Source of the DNA: Forficula auricularia
Taxonomy: Eukaryota > Arthropoda > Insecta > Dermaptera > Forficulidae
Reading direction: 5' to 3'
Length of the DNA stretch: 64,000 bases
Assembly (NCBI GenBank): GCA_024734495.1
Contig: JALMQS010000823.1
Coordinates: 1 to 64,000 of the forward strand
The position numbers and the translations under genes are program-made. The notes under the pieces were generated by a model. It searched no databases and was not told where the DNA came from. It was given only the letters and a program-made list of their open reading frames with translations. Of this stretch, positions 34,251-45,596 are shown piece after piece; the first letter of the stretch is position 1, and the number at the start of each line of letters is the position of its first letter.

Positions 34251-34419
34251 GAAAAAAATTTATATCTTTTAATTTTTTAATTTTAATGTGAAATAAGTGA
34301 CCCAGTATCCTTAACTCATAGTAAATCCATATTAAATAAAATATTTATTTACTCTTATCTTTATTAAAGATGTTTCACCTTGCACCAACACCACAATCTC
34401 TACTGATTATTTTATTTAT

Positions 34420-34472
34420 TTATAACGAGACTATAGTTTCGAGGGCTTTGCTTCTTCATCAGTCTATTACAA
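34420..34472 (-). ncRNA. hammerhead ribozyme, type I, partly deleted helix II
   Basis: Minus strand: TTGTAA (34472-34467), CTGATGA, a shortened helix II (GAAGC..GCCCTC, two bases missing compared with the partner), GAAAC, TATA, GTC, TC, G, TTATAA (34425-34420). Confidence 0.65.
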
Positions 34473-34504
34473 TGTATTCACATAAATTAATTCCTGTGAA
34501 TACA

Positions 34505-34558
34505 TTGTAATAGACTGATGAAGAGGGCAAAGCCCTCGAAACTATAGTCTCGTTATAA
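34505..34558 (+). ncRNA. hammerhead ribozyme, complete minimal type I
   Basis: Helix I: TTGTAA (34505-34510) with TTATAA (34553-34558), and GA (34513-34514) with TC (34550-34551), around a small internal loop. CTGATGA box 34515-34521, one extra A, helix II GAGGGC/GCCCTC (six pairs, AAA loop), GAAA 34538-34541, two-pair helix III AC/GT with TATA loop, cleavage triplet GTC 34547-34549. All invariant core bases are present. Very short helix III is known for Penelope-like HHRs, which often act as dimers. Predicted to cut after C34549. Confidence 0.85.
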
Positions 34559-34618
34559 ATAAATAAAATTTATAATTCCAGCAGAAGACACACTCTTTTA
34601 TTGTCTCCTTCAATCAAT

Positions 34619-35950
34619 TTTATAAAAAAATAACCATGCTGTCGTCCAATCTGAAAAATCATCTAGATCATCAGTCCGGCTAACAAAATCTAAACAAGAA
34701 AATCACTGTACCAAGATATTTCAAAAATAATAGCAATATAACAATATTTCACATAACGGATACCCCAGGGCTTTAAAAAAACTCCTGCACGGGAAAGTTA
34801 CATTCTTAGAGAAGATTTTGAAAACATCCTCCTACCGGAATGATCTCCATACATAGTCTTTAGAAAAGAGGAACATATTTGAAACTTCTTCTTTTGATTT
34901 TCTTTGGCTATATAGGTATTAAATTCGTCTCTTTTACATCTGAAAAAGTAGCTATATCTCAATAAAGTCAAATCCTATGTAAATGGAATTAGAAACTGAA
35001 GTTTTAGCATAGCTTTGGCTCAACTCAAACTTCTGATGAACAAAATATGAGGCTAGAATATTTGAATACATTAAAATTATTGCATAAGTTAAGAGCTTCA
35101 AAAATTTCTATTTCTTGTGAGCCATTACAGAAAACAAGTTTGCTTGTGAAGTTTTTATATTTAAATTTGCTTTTTTGCTTTTTAGCAACCTGTCGAAAAG
35201 AAGTAAATAATGAGGTGTCGAAAGAATGAAGCGTTGCAGATGACTAGATATAAATGAGAATAAAATGAAAGTGATATAAGTAAAGGAGGAGAGTGAAAAA
35301 GAAAAGAAGTGTTGATAATTCGTCTAGCCCACAGGGGCTTAAAAAGAAAAGCTCTGTAAACTGGAAAGAAGAACTCAAATTATGAAAGTAAATAAAGATA
35401 AAAAAAATCTTAAACTGATGAATATATTTCAAGCAACTTAATGATATTAGAAGGATATAAAGACAAATGTTTTCTAACAGTAATTTTATTTATTATACTA
35501 TACAATAATTACTCGTATACAAGAGAAATAATGAATGAGTTTTTTAAAAATTATTATTCGAATCGAACCCATGTGTTAATACTGGGCTTCAAGACGAACC
35601 ACCTCTAATATACAAAATCAACAATAAAATTTCAGTCAAAGACATATTATACGCGTACATATCTTCATCGTAAAATTTTATTTTGGGCTACTGATTCAAA
35701 ATTCAAATGTTTATTAACCCTATGTTTTAACTTACAATCATAAGCAATGAAGTTTTTTGAATTTTGAAAGAGGCTAAATAATTCCACAGGCTATATTCAA
35801 TCTAAAATTAGAATATACAAAGAATATCAAAGATGTTATTAAATATTGATTAAAGGCGCTGATGGCTGGAATAATTTATTTTCTGTTGTTGGTGAGGTAC
35901 GTTCGAACCAGATGTGTGCTAAATTGATTTATTTATTTCCCTTGGTCTAA
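34619..35950. other. unassigned AT-rich DNA
   Basis: No gene or terminus recognised. Confidence 0.35.
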
Positions 35951-35967
35951 TTGTAATTTATTATTTT

Positions 35968-36158
35968 GGGGGGTCAGATAGGCTAGGCGGTAGCGTGACA
36001 GCGAGCTAAGCAGGGGACCCGGGTTCGAATCCGACTCGAGGCATCCAGCTAAAATCTGACCCCCGGGGTAGAGACAAATTTTAAAAAATATATAACTAGT
36101 ATCGTAATTAGGCTTATGGCTAGAAAGGCCGAAAAGCAAAAAAAAAAAAAAAAAAAAA
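35968..36158 (+). repeat. SINE family C, copy 6, exact 13-bp TSD
   Basis: Head GGTCAGATAGGCTAGGCGG with A box and GGTTCGAATCC B box, CTCGAGGCATCCAGC, CTGACCCCCGGGGTAGAGAC, tail GGCCGAAAAGC and a long A-run. AATTTATTATTTT at 35955-35967 and 36159-36171. The long pure A-tail suggests a young copy. Confidence 0.9.
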
Positions 36159-36171
36159 AATTTATTATTTT

Positions 36172-37435
36172 AACCAATCAACAAAGATAAATATTACAAA
36201 AAAAATATATATAAATTTTCATTTTCACTTTATCTTTAGGGATCTACACAATAACATAACAACCTTCAATTGCAAATTTTATAGGTTTTCTCCTTTTACT
36301 TTCTATCATCACAAATATGAACTTTGATATAAATATATATATATATATTGAAAAATAAAATAAAATAATAAAATTAAATAAATAAATAAATAGGAATATA
36401 TTTCGAAAAAAATTTATTCAGCTATTAACCATTATTAAAACCACTTCTTGATATTGAGTTCTCTTTTTTTAGTTATTTTGAATTGATTTTTACAGGTGAT
36501 TAAAATAAATAATTAGTATGTTAGTTTTTTTAAAGAAAATCAAAATCAAAAATCGAAAAAAAATAGTAATTATCATAGGACCACTATCAACCCGGTCTTA
36601 AAATTTGTAGAATGAATATAAGCTTAAAATAAAAAATTATCAAAAAAATCGAAGAGTACCTACATACAGTTTCAAAAACAAGATAAAAATGTTCAAACTC
36701 ATAAATCGTATATAAAAACACTTTAAATAATTTTTTGTATTTTTTTCTAAAAAGTATGAAAAAAAAATTCAAATTTTTTTTTTTTTTTGAATTTGTACCA
36801 TTTTTGAAGAAGTGAAGATGAGCAAAAAACTGAAATTCAATATCTTTTAAACTGGAGATCAAAAAAATTTTAAAATTGACCAGGAAGAGATTTTTGATGG
36901 ATACTAAAAAATGCCAAAAACATGAAGGAAATCAAAATTTAAAATTTTTCAAACTGTCCTATTTGGCGTGGATTGCCCCATATTTACAAACACAAACATG
37001 AACCTTGGCGACTTTCAATAAAAGCCTGGCTTTCTTCATACTATCAAATACAAAAATTAAACACTGATTTTCACAAAGAATGGACTGAAGATGGCGGAGA
37101 GTATCCACTGAAACTGTCACTTTTCTTTGTAAATAAAATACCATACAAGACAATCCACATTTTATTCAATCCCAATGAAATTTTTGGCCTTCACGTCGAA
37201 CAACACATCTGGTTCGCACGGGCTCTACATACTTCTCCAACAACACAAAATAAAATATATATTTAATTTATAAACAGTTTAAGTATCCACTTTATCAAAT
37301 TGTGGACTAACAGGCAATGGGTAAATGTTTGAGGCTCCTGGTTCTTTTATAAAATGAGGATTAATTATTTTCTTTTAAGAATACAATATATTCAAAAAAA
37401 TAATATAAAAATAAGCTGACATGTTCTGATCTGGC
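36172..37435. other. unassigned AT-rich DNA
   Basis: Two overlapping frames at 36959-37266 on opposite strands show no recognisable domain and are not called. Confidence 0.35.
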
Positions 37436-37439
37436 CATC

Positions 37440-38112
37440 CAGTTGACTTTACCATACAATCTGGCCCCTCACTTATATTTAATATTTAATAAAATTATTT
37501 ATAATCATGTAGGGGAAGGAGGGTTAGTTTTTCCATTTTTAGACTCCTGGGGGGCCCACTGATTATGTATACAAAATTTGGTTGAGTTTGATATGATACA
37601 AGAGCCTATATTTTCATTTTTTGACCCCCCCCCCCATTTTGGGCTGTTAGTTTTTGCATTTTTAGACTTCTGGGCTCCCATTGATTATGTATACAAAATT
37701 TGGTTCAGTTCGCTCAAATGACCTAGATTTTTAATTTTCAAACCCCCCTCCGCCCCACTTAATTTTGGACCGATATGCACCAAAATCTAATAAACTCTTA
37801 ATCTCAATGGACCAAAACTACGTGTGAAATTTGGTTTTGATATTCACACTACTTTTTGAGCTAGCTCGTCCACAAAAATTTGGTAACGCACATACTAACT
37901 GACAAAACAATTATTATCTCGAAAAACATAATTTTTTCAATGTTCACTTATTAGGGCTTTTTTGTAGACCGAAATGCTATGGTTTTGCTCAATTTTTTTA
38001 ATCAAAATAGTTTAGACCGTTTTTGAGATATTTCGAAAAAAAGAAGGGAAAAAACACTTTTTTCATGCACGATTACAATACTTGACCATACCCTTTATGG
38101 TAAAGTAATAAA
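37440..38112 (+). repeat. dispersed repeat D, copy 1
   Basis: Starts near TTAATATTTAATAAAATTAT, contains module M units, then GATATGCACCAAAATCTAAT, GCTCGTCCACAAAAATTTGG, TTATTATCTCGAAAAA and CTTGACCATACCC. Copies at 44505-44752 plus 47249-47580, 50040-50430 and 53096-53708. No coding; class unknown. Confidence 0.8.
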
Positions 38113-38983
38113 TAAAATTAATGAAATATTTTTCATAATTGAAAAGTAATGGAAGACAGCCCATTAAATATGTTTAAATATGTTTGATTGTATCTCAAAA
38201 GAGCTCTATCGAATATAAAATAAACTTCATTGTATCATCAATTTGTTTCAAATCATAATCACAACCATAAAAGTTTCATTTAAATCGTTTTTAGTCTGTA
38301 TTTTTTTTTTTTATATTTTTCCTAAAGAGGATTTTATTACAAAAGTTATTTTGAAGTTATGATTAAAAACTAGTAAGTTTTTTGAATTTTTAAAATTATT
38401 CCTTCTCTATATACATAGTTTATATCACGTGTGAGCGGAGGTTTTGTAGAGAGAATTTTCCTATTTTTCCACAAAATAAATTAAGTAGTTTTCATATAGC
38501 ATTCATATAACTCAAATCCATTTTGTTTAACTTCTATATTAAAGTTTCTTATTGGCTCTGTTCGTTTTTTTTCTTTTTTGTTTTTTATTCAAGGGATTTA
38601 AAAGATTTGATATATATTTTTATGTTTTCCAAACCCAAAAGATTGATTTTTTTATTGTTCTTCAAGTCAACAGGATTTCCATATGGATGAAGGTAATGTT
38701 TCTACATTTCTGTAGAGAGCTACTTTTAATGTTGTATAGAGTTACCTACTTTAATTCTTGGAATCTCTTCTAAAACTCTTTTATCGATTTCATGTTTTAC
38801 ATTTATTTCTCTTTATATGACTTATGAAATAAATAAATAAATTGTAATAAACATTTAAAAAATACATATATATTCCGATTCTGAAACATTCTGAAGAATA
38901 TTATTTTTCTCTCAAGAAGCCTAAATTAGTTCAGTTAACTGAGTTGATTCTCTTAAACTCAACCATCTATCCTTCACAAACCT
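38113..38983. other. unassigned AT-rich DNA
   Basis: A GTAATGGAAGACAGCCCA phrase at about 38147 matches the outer arms of the hammerhead palindromes (AGGCAGCCCAA), suggesting an old fragment. Otherwise nothing. Confidence 0.4.
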
Positions 38984-38996
38984 ATTTTAATAATTC

Positions 38997-39202
38997 TTCC
39001 TTAAGTGCCATACTCGATTCCGAGGGTCGGTGATTACTATGGAATGAGTCCTCTCTGTTTTAATTATCCTAGGAAAAATTTTCACATGGGTGGTTTCCCA
39101 TTGCCTTCCCTTGAAGTGATCAGATTATACCCGGTCAAATATTTGCAGCGAGTCGGGCTTGATTAAGGCATGCTTTATAACCAATCGGCCAACACCACCC
39201 CC
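38997..39202 (-). repeat. SINE family B, exact 13-bp TSD
   Basis: Minus strand: GGTGTTGGCCGATTGGTTAT (A box), a degenerate B box, AAGGCAATGGGAAACCACCC, GAGAGGACTCATTCC, CCGACCCTCGGAATCGAG and tail GGCACTTAAGGAA. ATTTTAATAATTC at 38984-38996 and 39203-39215. Confidence 0.9.
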
Positions 39203-39639
39203 ATTTTAATAATTCGCTCAAAAAATTTTCTCCTTATTAATCATATTGCATCTAATATATATGGCTTTGATATTGTTGTTGTTCATAGTGATTAAAGTCT
39301 AAGTTGTGTAAAACTTTATTATTATTAATTTGAACTTCAAATCTGTTAATAGGTACCTTTGATTGCTTATACAATGATATAATTGGAGCTTACATCCAAA
39401 AGTCTTTAGTGAGACATTTTGTTTTCTATGATATTCATAGGTTCATTGTTTCTTGGGATAATGAGAATTGGTTGCTGAAAGGAATTTTTAATAACTTCTT
39501 CAGCAAAATATCATAACTATGTGTTTACGTCCCTGTCGCCGATTCAATAATATCAAAGTCTACCTTCAAGGAACTTTGATTATTATTCAATTTATTCAAT
39601 TTGCTAATTAAGAATAGACTAAGACTGTAAAAAAAAACC

Positions 39640-39840
39640 CTCCCCAAAATGTTGAGGTAAACATCGAAATTTTATATGATATAAATAAAACAATAAAAAT
39701 TTAATAAAAATATTACTCTGATAAAAAAAAGTACTTTGGGCATCACGGAAGTCATATCTCCCGCTCCTAGGAATTATCCATGCTCCCCTAACCTCTAGGT
39801 AACTAGCTACCCTCCGAAAGTTTTTTCTGTCTACGGCCTT
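39640..39840 (+). repeat. dispersed repeat holding an empty site
   Basis: Matches 61790-61879 joined to 63021-63145 in the same orientation (shared ATGTTGAGGTAAACAT, ATTTAATAAAAAT, ACTCTGATAAAAAAAAG, GTCATATCTCC). Here ATTTAATAAAAAT (39699-39711) is single and uninterrupted. Confidence 0.85.
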
Positions 39841-41389
39841 GATTCATATTACTTCAATTTAAACTATTTGATCTATGTATAACAAAAATTAATTTGTTAA
39901 ACAATTCAACCACCGAAACATAAAGTCTACAACGCAAACAGAAGTTGTTTTGTCGATCCTAGTGATTTCATAAAATCAAAGAATTCATCCTCTGCTTAAT
40001 TTAAGATAATATATATAATTTTGCTTACATGTTAGAGGGGTCCCTCCCATTCGGCTAAAAGCTTATCTAGACAATATACCTGACCTTCTAGACAAGATGA
40101 ACTTATTTGACACATATAGTAAAACCAATACCCTTTAACTATATTCCACCCAATTATCGTAACATTTTCAATGTTAAATTTTTTTCGAAATTTGACATTT
40201 TCGCTAGTTTCATTTAAACTATATCGTATGATTTAAGTTTAAATTGTGAATTCTAAAATATTAAGTTCTATGAACGAAATACTTGCTGATTATACATGTC
40301 AGATAGATTTGTCTTGGAGAATCGTCCCGAATAGAATTTTCGCACTTGCGTTCGTTCGCCTTCACACCTGTTAGATAAATTATCTATAACATCTTAAATC
40401 AAGCTGAGGACAATCTCTTTCAATTTATTATACAAAGATACTTTTGATTTCATTGATTTTACTCTATTTTTTAAAAACAGAACCTCAATTTTCTTAACAG
40501 AATATTTCTATAAAAATTGACTAAACAAATATTATTTCCTAAAGGGGTGGGGGAGGGGGGGGTATAAAAAGTATAATCATTAGGATTATTACGAGAGAAA
40601 AAAAGAAACATTTAATTTTTTCTTGGTTTTTTTTTTTTTTTTGCTTTTTCGAAAGATGAGAAAAGTTTGCCTGTTGCTATATTATTAATGAGCCCGGTCA
40701 AGCACCCCTTTGTTTTCTGGCAGCTGAGTGAGTGAGCGATGTTAAACTGGGTCTCTGGGCTAGTATGTACCCGCCAACGGGCTCCCAGTAACAAACTGTA
40801 GGGTGCACAAATGCCTGCCCGGGCAGCCCCGTCTTCGATCAATAAGCGCTGAGCGCAACCTAACGACCCTTTCAGCAACCTATCACCGACTATAATGATC
40901 TCATTAGAATTCTCCTCTTGATAAACCAACCTCCATGACAAAGCTTGAATTAAAAGCTTCCTGTTTCACGATTGTCCCTCGCTAATAAATTATTAACATT
41001 ATTTCCAATTTGTCTAAGTAATTCATACCACATCCTGAATGATTATTTTATTTAACATTCTATTTGTTTATTAGTCGTTAGATCATTCAAAATTGTCTAA
41101 CATATGCAATCATATTTACGCATTATTATTTTGTGATTAACTGTAGAGTCTATATAATGCGTCATTCGGCTGGTATAAACATGAAGTTTTTGTCTTTCAA
41201 CTTTTTAATGATTGTACGACGTATATACATACACAAATTGTTTCTTCCATGTACGGTCGTCGAAGCAGTGAGAAATTTTTTTTATTCTTTTAATTCTTCG
41301 CCGGTACATTACTACTGTTGGTGTATTAATGGAGTGATTTGTTCTTGTAGATTTACTTATCAAAAAAAGATAAATGAATAAATAAATCT
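39841..41389. other. unassigned; one more GC-balanced patch
   Basis: 40680-40920 is less AT-rich than its surroundings and has a 109-residue minus-strand frame (40612-40941) without a recognisable domain. Possibly a decayed transposon piece; no gene called. Confidence 0.35.
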
Positions 41390-42100
41390 TTATTTATTAG
41401 CTTATATATGCTTAGGGGCACAAGTCCTAGGTGGCTAGGTCCTCCAAACATCAATACAATCTAACTACAATAAATTAATAAACATCAATACAAATTAATT
41501 ACAATAATTTTACAAATAATAAACAAGTACAAAAAAAAGTCCAAAAAAATGTATGCTCATTAACAAATAACATGACCATAGATTTCCATCAAAAGGCAAA
41601 AAGTAATTTAAATAAATCCACGCAAAAATCCGATACCAGGAGCAAACGACGCATTAGCCATAAGTTGTTAAGGGAACCGGGTAAAAACCTTAACAAGGAT
41701 GGTATGACCTCTCTCTACCTCAACTAATCTCTGCTTGTGAGAATTAAATAAAATTTTGGACAACTCTAGGACATTAGGACTTGACAAAATGTATAATTGA
41801 TTTAATCATAGGGGGAAAAGGACTATATCCGAAGTAGTAATAGACAAACTGTTCCACAAATCAATGATCCTACAAATGAATAAAAACCTACATTCATATC
41901 TGAATTAACTAAGTTGTAGGAACCAGACTTATTTAAATTAATACCATTCTCTCCTAAATGCTTATAATCTAAATAATTATCTGAATCATCCTCATATCAA
42001 AAACCACCACTGATTCCAACACTTATATATCTAGTCCCAACCCTCGATTGACTCCCCTTGTAACCATATTATCTAAAAAAAAATATTTTAAAACTAAACA
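41390..42100 (-). pseudogene. LINE-like C-terminal remnant
   Basis: On the minus strand near 41850-41895 the translation FICRIIDLWNSLSITTSDIV resembles the R..DLWN.LP..VV block that ends the ORF2 of several LINE groups. Frameshifts and stops surround it. The region has the low-complexity A/T composition of a 3' UTR at its other end. Confidence 0.35.
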
Positions 42101-42765
42101 AAATATTCACCTTAGCAACGCAGAGATTTCCTTATTCCAGCCTAATTTAAAAACCAACCCTTGCTTTTTCTATCTCTAAATAGAAAGAAGAGTTAGCCAC
42201 CCTCCCAAAAAGAGACAAAAAAAGAACTAATTAAAACCACCAAAAAGCTTCAAATTCATAAAACAACTTTTTGTTTACCTATCAGACTTCAAAGACAACT
42301 AACAATCAAATCCGACACTCTTCCATGATCTAACACCCGCCGATTCGATATTTACGGCTTTAGCCAATCTCCGGCCTTCAGAAAGTCATATAAGAAAGTT
42401 TCAAAAATCCTTAAAAGAAAATTATAAATTATAGTTTGCCGAGCTTTATCAGACTCTTCAAAATGACTTAATAGAGTGATAGGATAGCATTATCGAGAGA
42501 AAATCTACTCTTTTTAATTCTGTCCTATTAAACTCCATTGTACGATATATGTATCATCGATTAGTTATTACGTTATTAGTGATGACACTTCGATTAGCTT
42601 TTAGATTTGTCGCTTTCATTTGTGGAAATGCTTGTCAAGGTGTTGACCTCGAATAAAAACGAGCATAGAAAAAGTTATTTTCTGTTAATTTTCAAAACAT
42701 TAATAATTACAAAAATAATGATATTGTTTCTTTGTACAATTTGAAAACGACCAGAATTTCAACAC
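42101..42765. other. unassigned DNA
   Basis: Nothing recognised. Confidence 0.35.
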
Positions 42766-43226
42766 AAAAAGTTTTAACTTTCGCGTTCATCTAACATTAA
42801 ACATTCCAAATAAAATTTATTATTGAATATCTGAACAAAATTCATCTGTTTCTATTCCCCAAAGAATCAGACAGATGGGCTTTGTAATAAATTTATACGA
42901 ACCATACTATTGGGAAAACAGTTGTAAACGCGCCTCAGCTAAAGAGTTGAATATATATAAAAATTTGATTATATGACCTAGTTGGGGACCCATCGTTTAA
43001 TTGGAAAAGACATCTGCGGGCTTAGCGCGAAGATGTCGGATCGTACCCGGCTGGGTCCTATCTTTTTTCAACTCTTGGTTCAGTATCAAAACGAATCAGG
43101 TCCCAATTGCACCAAAATAGGGAAGTGACCTGATAAAAAGTTTTGACTTTCGTGTTCATCTAACGTTAACATTAAACATTCCAAATAAAATTTATTATTG
43201 AATATTTGAACAAAATTCATCTGTTT
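42766..43226 (+). repeat. ~88-bp direct repeats flanking a tRNA-like unit
   Basis: 42766-42851 and 43136-43226 share TTCATCTAAC, CATTAAACATTCCAAATAAA, TTATTATTGAATAT and CAAAATTCATCTGTTTC. The second copy has a six-base TAACGT insertion. About 285 bp lie between, with the tRNA-like unit. This could be a TRIM-like short-LTR element or a segmental tandem duplication. Confidence 0.7.
42986..43059 (+). tRNA. tRNA-like cloverleaf, 74 nt, probably pseudo-tRNA
   Basis: Folds by eye: acceptor GGACCCA/TGGGTCC (7 pairs), D arm GTTT/AGAC with TTGG in the loop, anticodon stem TCTGC/GCGCG with one mismatch and two G-U, variable AAGAT, T arm GTCGG/CCGGC (5 pairs, one G-U) with loop ATCGTAC, discriminator T. 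Total 74 nt. The anticodon loop GGGCTTA would give GCT but lacks the U33 that working tRNAs have, and the B box deviates (GGATCGTACCC). So a degenerate tRNA or SINE head. Confidence 0.55.
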
Positions 43227-44500
43227 CCAATATATATTTGTTAATTAGTGATGATAATTTTCTAATATTTATATTTCTAGATAGCACAACTGTTTGTTAT
43301 GATGTCTATTTAATGTACAATGCTTATACCCTTTAAACAACAAATAAGTGTCAAAGATGTGAGTCACTGATTGATCTTAATCGTCTGATTTACTATGATT
43401 TTATGTATATTTGAATGAAAATGTACGTACTATAGGTACATCATAGCCTAGGTGATTTTTATTGTTAATATATGGCTGATTCTCAAAAAAATCAAAATTG
43501 ATGTCCTTGCTGATTCGTGTGAAATGGGATTCTAATTTATCGTAACAAAGATTTTTTATGAAACTACATCCCTAGGCGTATCAAATTATAAAAGAGAGAT
43601 TTATCTTTTTTATCATAAAATAAAAAATATATGTTCAAGTAAATACCATAAAAATCATTCCCTTACTGTGTCCAAACCGCCAAATTCACATAGATTCAAA
43701 GATCTAATTCGAAAAGCTTCCTATTACTGTCTGCTATCTTACTATTTATTCATATATAATACTACTGGCTGTACATAAATGTGTATATAGTTTAAACACG
43801 ACAAACGGAAAAGTCAAAAAATATATTTTTAAATTCGTTCTTAAAAAACGAATCATTCCCTCACCATTGTGTAAAAGTAGGATTAAAATATAATTTCTAA
43901 TTATATAGTTAACGCTGCATTATAGTTTTTAGAAGTTAGCAATATTGATATTCTAAAAATATACCAGACCCGGCTATGAGTGATAAGATATAGTGTTAAA
44001 ACTATTAAAAATAATTTTTTTTTCCAAGTTTACATTTTGGGGCGTCATTCCCTTAGACCGTGTTCTAAAAAGTTAAGCGCTTATCTATGTATCATTTATC
44101 ATAATATATTTGTATGTGTTCCTAGAATTATTAAAATATTGCACGTTCACATGAGAAATTATAAGGTTATTTTTTCTACTTTTGTGCAATAATGTTTCGT
44201 TTTCTCATTTTCTCATTCTCATTCCCTCGCCTCTCTTATGCAAATTGTTGGTGTTCTAAGCGACGGTCCAGTAAACCTGTACAAGAACAAGTTTATGTTC
44301 CATGTTGTCTCTCACCATTTATCATATTTTTTCCGGGTATCACATATTTTTCTTGGAACTATTCAGAACCCAGAACTATATGGACCCCCTCACCCTCCTT
44401 TAAACTCAAAAAAGTTGGGGACCACTATAACGTTTTAGACAATTAGCCCATGTACTATCAAATTTACAAAAGAAATTCCATAATAATTAAAATAAACTGA
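43227..44500. other. unassigned AT-rich DNA
   Basis: No gene supported; short frames at 43980-44446 show no domain. Confidence 0.35.
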
Positions 44501-44504
44501 CGTT

Positions 44505-44752
44505 TTTTAGACTCCTGAGGGCCCACTGATTATGTGTACAAAATATGGTTGAGTTTGGTACAAGGGCCTAGATTTTCATTTTTTGACCCCCCCCCTTTGG
44601 GCGGTTAGTTTTTGCATTTTTAGACTTCTGGGGTCCCCCTGATTATGTATACAAAATGTGGTTGAGTTTGCTAACCTAGATTTTTCATTTTTAACCCCCC
44701 TCCACCCCCTTAAATTTGGGCCGATATGCACCAAAATCTAATCAGCTCTTAA
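44505..44752 (+). repeat. repeat D copy 2, left part
   Basis: Module M units, then GATATGCACCAAAATCTAAT and CAGCTCTTA, where the R2-like element begins. Continues at 47249. Confidence 0.85.
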
Positions 44753-44889
44753 CAAAAATATGGCCGTGAGGGAGGTACTTGAGGGGGTTCCGGATCGCAG
44801 CGTGGGGTTCCCTGCATTGAGGCAGTACTGGGGACCTGTCCTCGGTGACCGTCGCGGCGAACTCTCCGACGGTTTCCGATCGCCCTTGG

Positions 44890-45290
44890 GTCCTTCCTCT
44901 CCCGATAACCCTCGAGGAACTAAATGGTACCGGCGGATCGGTCAAGTCGGCAGCGGGGCCAGACTGGTCTCTCGTCGGGGTCTTGGAAAAGAATCCCGGC
45001 TGTGGATCGTGTCGCCCTGCTAAATGCGATTCTCCTCGAGGGCACGGTCCCACAGGCTCTGTCCCGCGCTCGCACTGTGATGTTCCCCAAGATTGCTTCA
45101 CCGACCTCTCCGCAGCATTATAGGCCAATCACGGTGAACTCTGTTGTCGCTCGGCAGCTTAGCAGGATCCTCCTGCGTAGGTTGGAGGGTACTGTTGAGC
45201 TGCGGAGTGACCAGAGGGGCTTTACCAGGGCCGATGGTTGCGCCGAGAATACCCAGGTCCTGGGGCTGTCATCAGGGACGCGAGGTATCA
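44890..45290 (+). pseudogene. R2-clade RT, N-terminal part
   Basis: Frame from 44924: AVDRVALLNAILLEGTVPQA and HYRPITVNSVVARQLSRILL, then QRGFTRADGCAENTQVL. These are RT motifs 1 and 2 (fingers), with YRPITV..VV..L and the QRGF...DGCAEN block typical of R2. AAGPDWSLVGVL in a neighbouring frame just upstream is the AGPDG motif with G changed to W. At least one frameshift occurs before LDISKAFD. Confidence 0.85.
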
Positions 45291-45300
45291 GTTTAAAGAG

Positions 45301-45404
45301 CTACACGTCGCGTCTCTGGACATATCAAAGGCATTTGATACAATTTTGCATCAGCCCCTTATGGATATCCTGGGTGACCTGCTGGACCCCTTCTCTGCTC
45401 CGTG
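45301..45404 (+). pseudogene. RT motif A block (catalytic Asp)
   Basis: Encodes LHVASLDISKAFDTILHQPL then reaches a stop at 45402-45404. LDISKAFD is RT motif A, with the first metal-binding Asp. It is in a different frame from the preceding block. Further on, GRGVRQGILSPFLFN (about 45480-45525) is motif B. Confidence 0.85.
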
Positions 45405-45596
45405 ATTAGGTCAGGGTACATGGGGGACAACATCAATTTCCCATGAAGGCTCGCAATCAGACCCCATCAAGACCGGAAGGGGCGTGAGGCAGGGGATCCT
45501 CTCTCCCTTTCTTTTTAACTCTGGCGGCAAACATGTATTAGACCAGTTATCCCCGGACATTGGTTATGATCTCGGAGGGGTACGCATTGGGTCTCC

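Larger units (their letters stand above)
33997..34408. mobile_element. palindromic insertion with hammerhead pair, exact 12-bp TSD
   Basis: Arms of about 180 bases mirror around 34183 (TTATTGAATAA). On the right a single-sided tail of about 40 bases carries TGTTTCACCTTGCACCAACACC. ATTTTATTTATT at 33985-33996 and 34409-34420 is the TSD. Relative at 5081-5279. Arms are almost perfectly matched, so the insertion is recent or kept uniform by gene conversion. Confidence 0.85.
33896..34618. mobile_element. hammerhead palindrome, outer element
   Basis: Left arm: GGAGACAATAAAAGAGTGTG through ATTTTATTTATT and a minus-strand hammerhead. Right arm: plus-strand hammerhead and the mirror back to CACTCTTTTATTGTCTCC (about 34591-34608). 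The arms are nearly identical, meeting near 34487 (AATTAATTCC). A second palindromic element (33997-34408) is inserted in the left arm. No coding. Confidence 0.8.

Noticed and set aside
36959..37266. Two overlapping frames on opposite strands
   Set aside because: Neither has a recognisable domain; coding potential on one strand cannot be favoured over the other.
40612..40941. 109-residue minus-strand frame in a GC-richer patch
   Set aside because: No motif recognised and no repeat partner in the window; kept only as a note in the unassigned stretch.
44742..45128. 128-residue minus-strand frame in the R2-like element
   Set aside because: Shadow of the plus-strand RT coding in GC-rich DNA.
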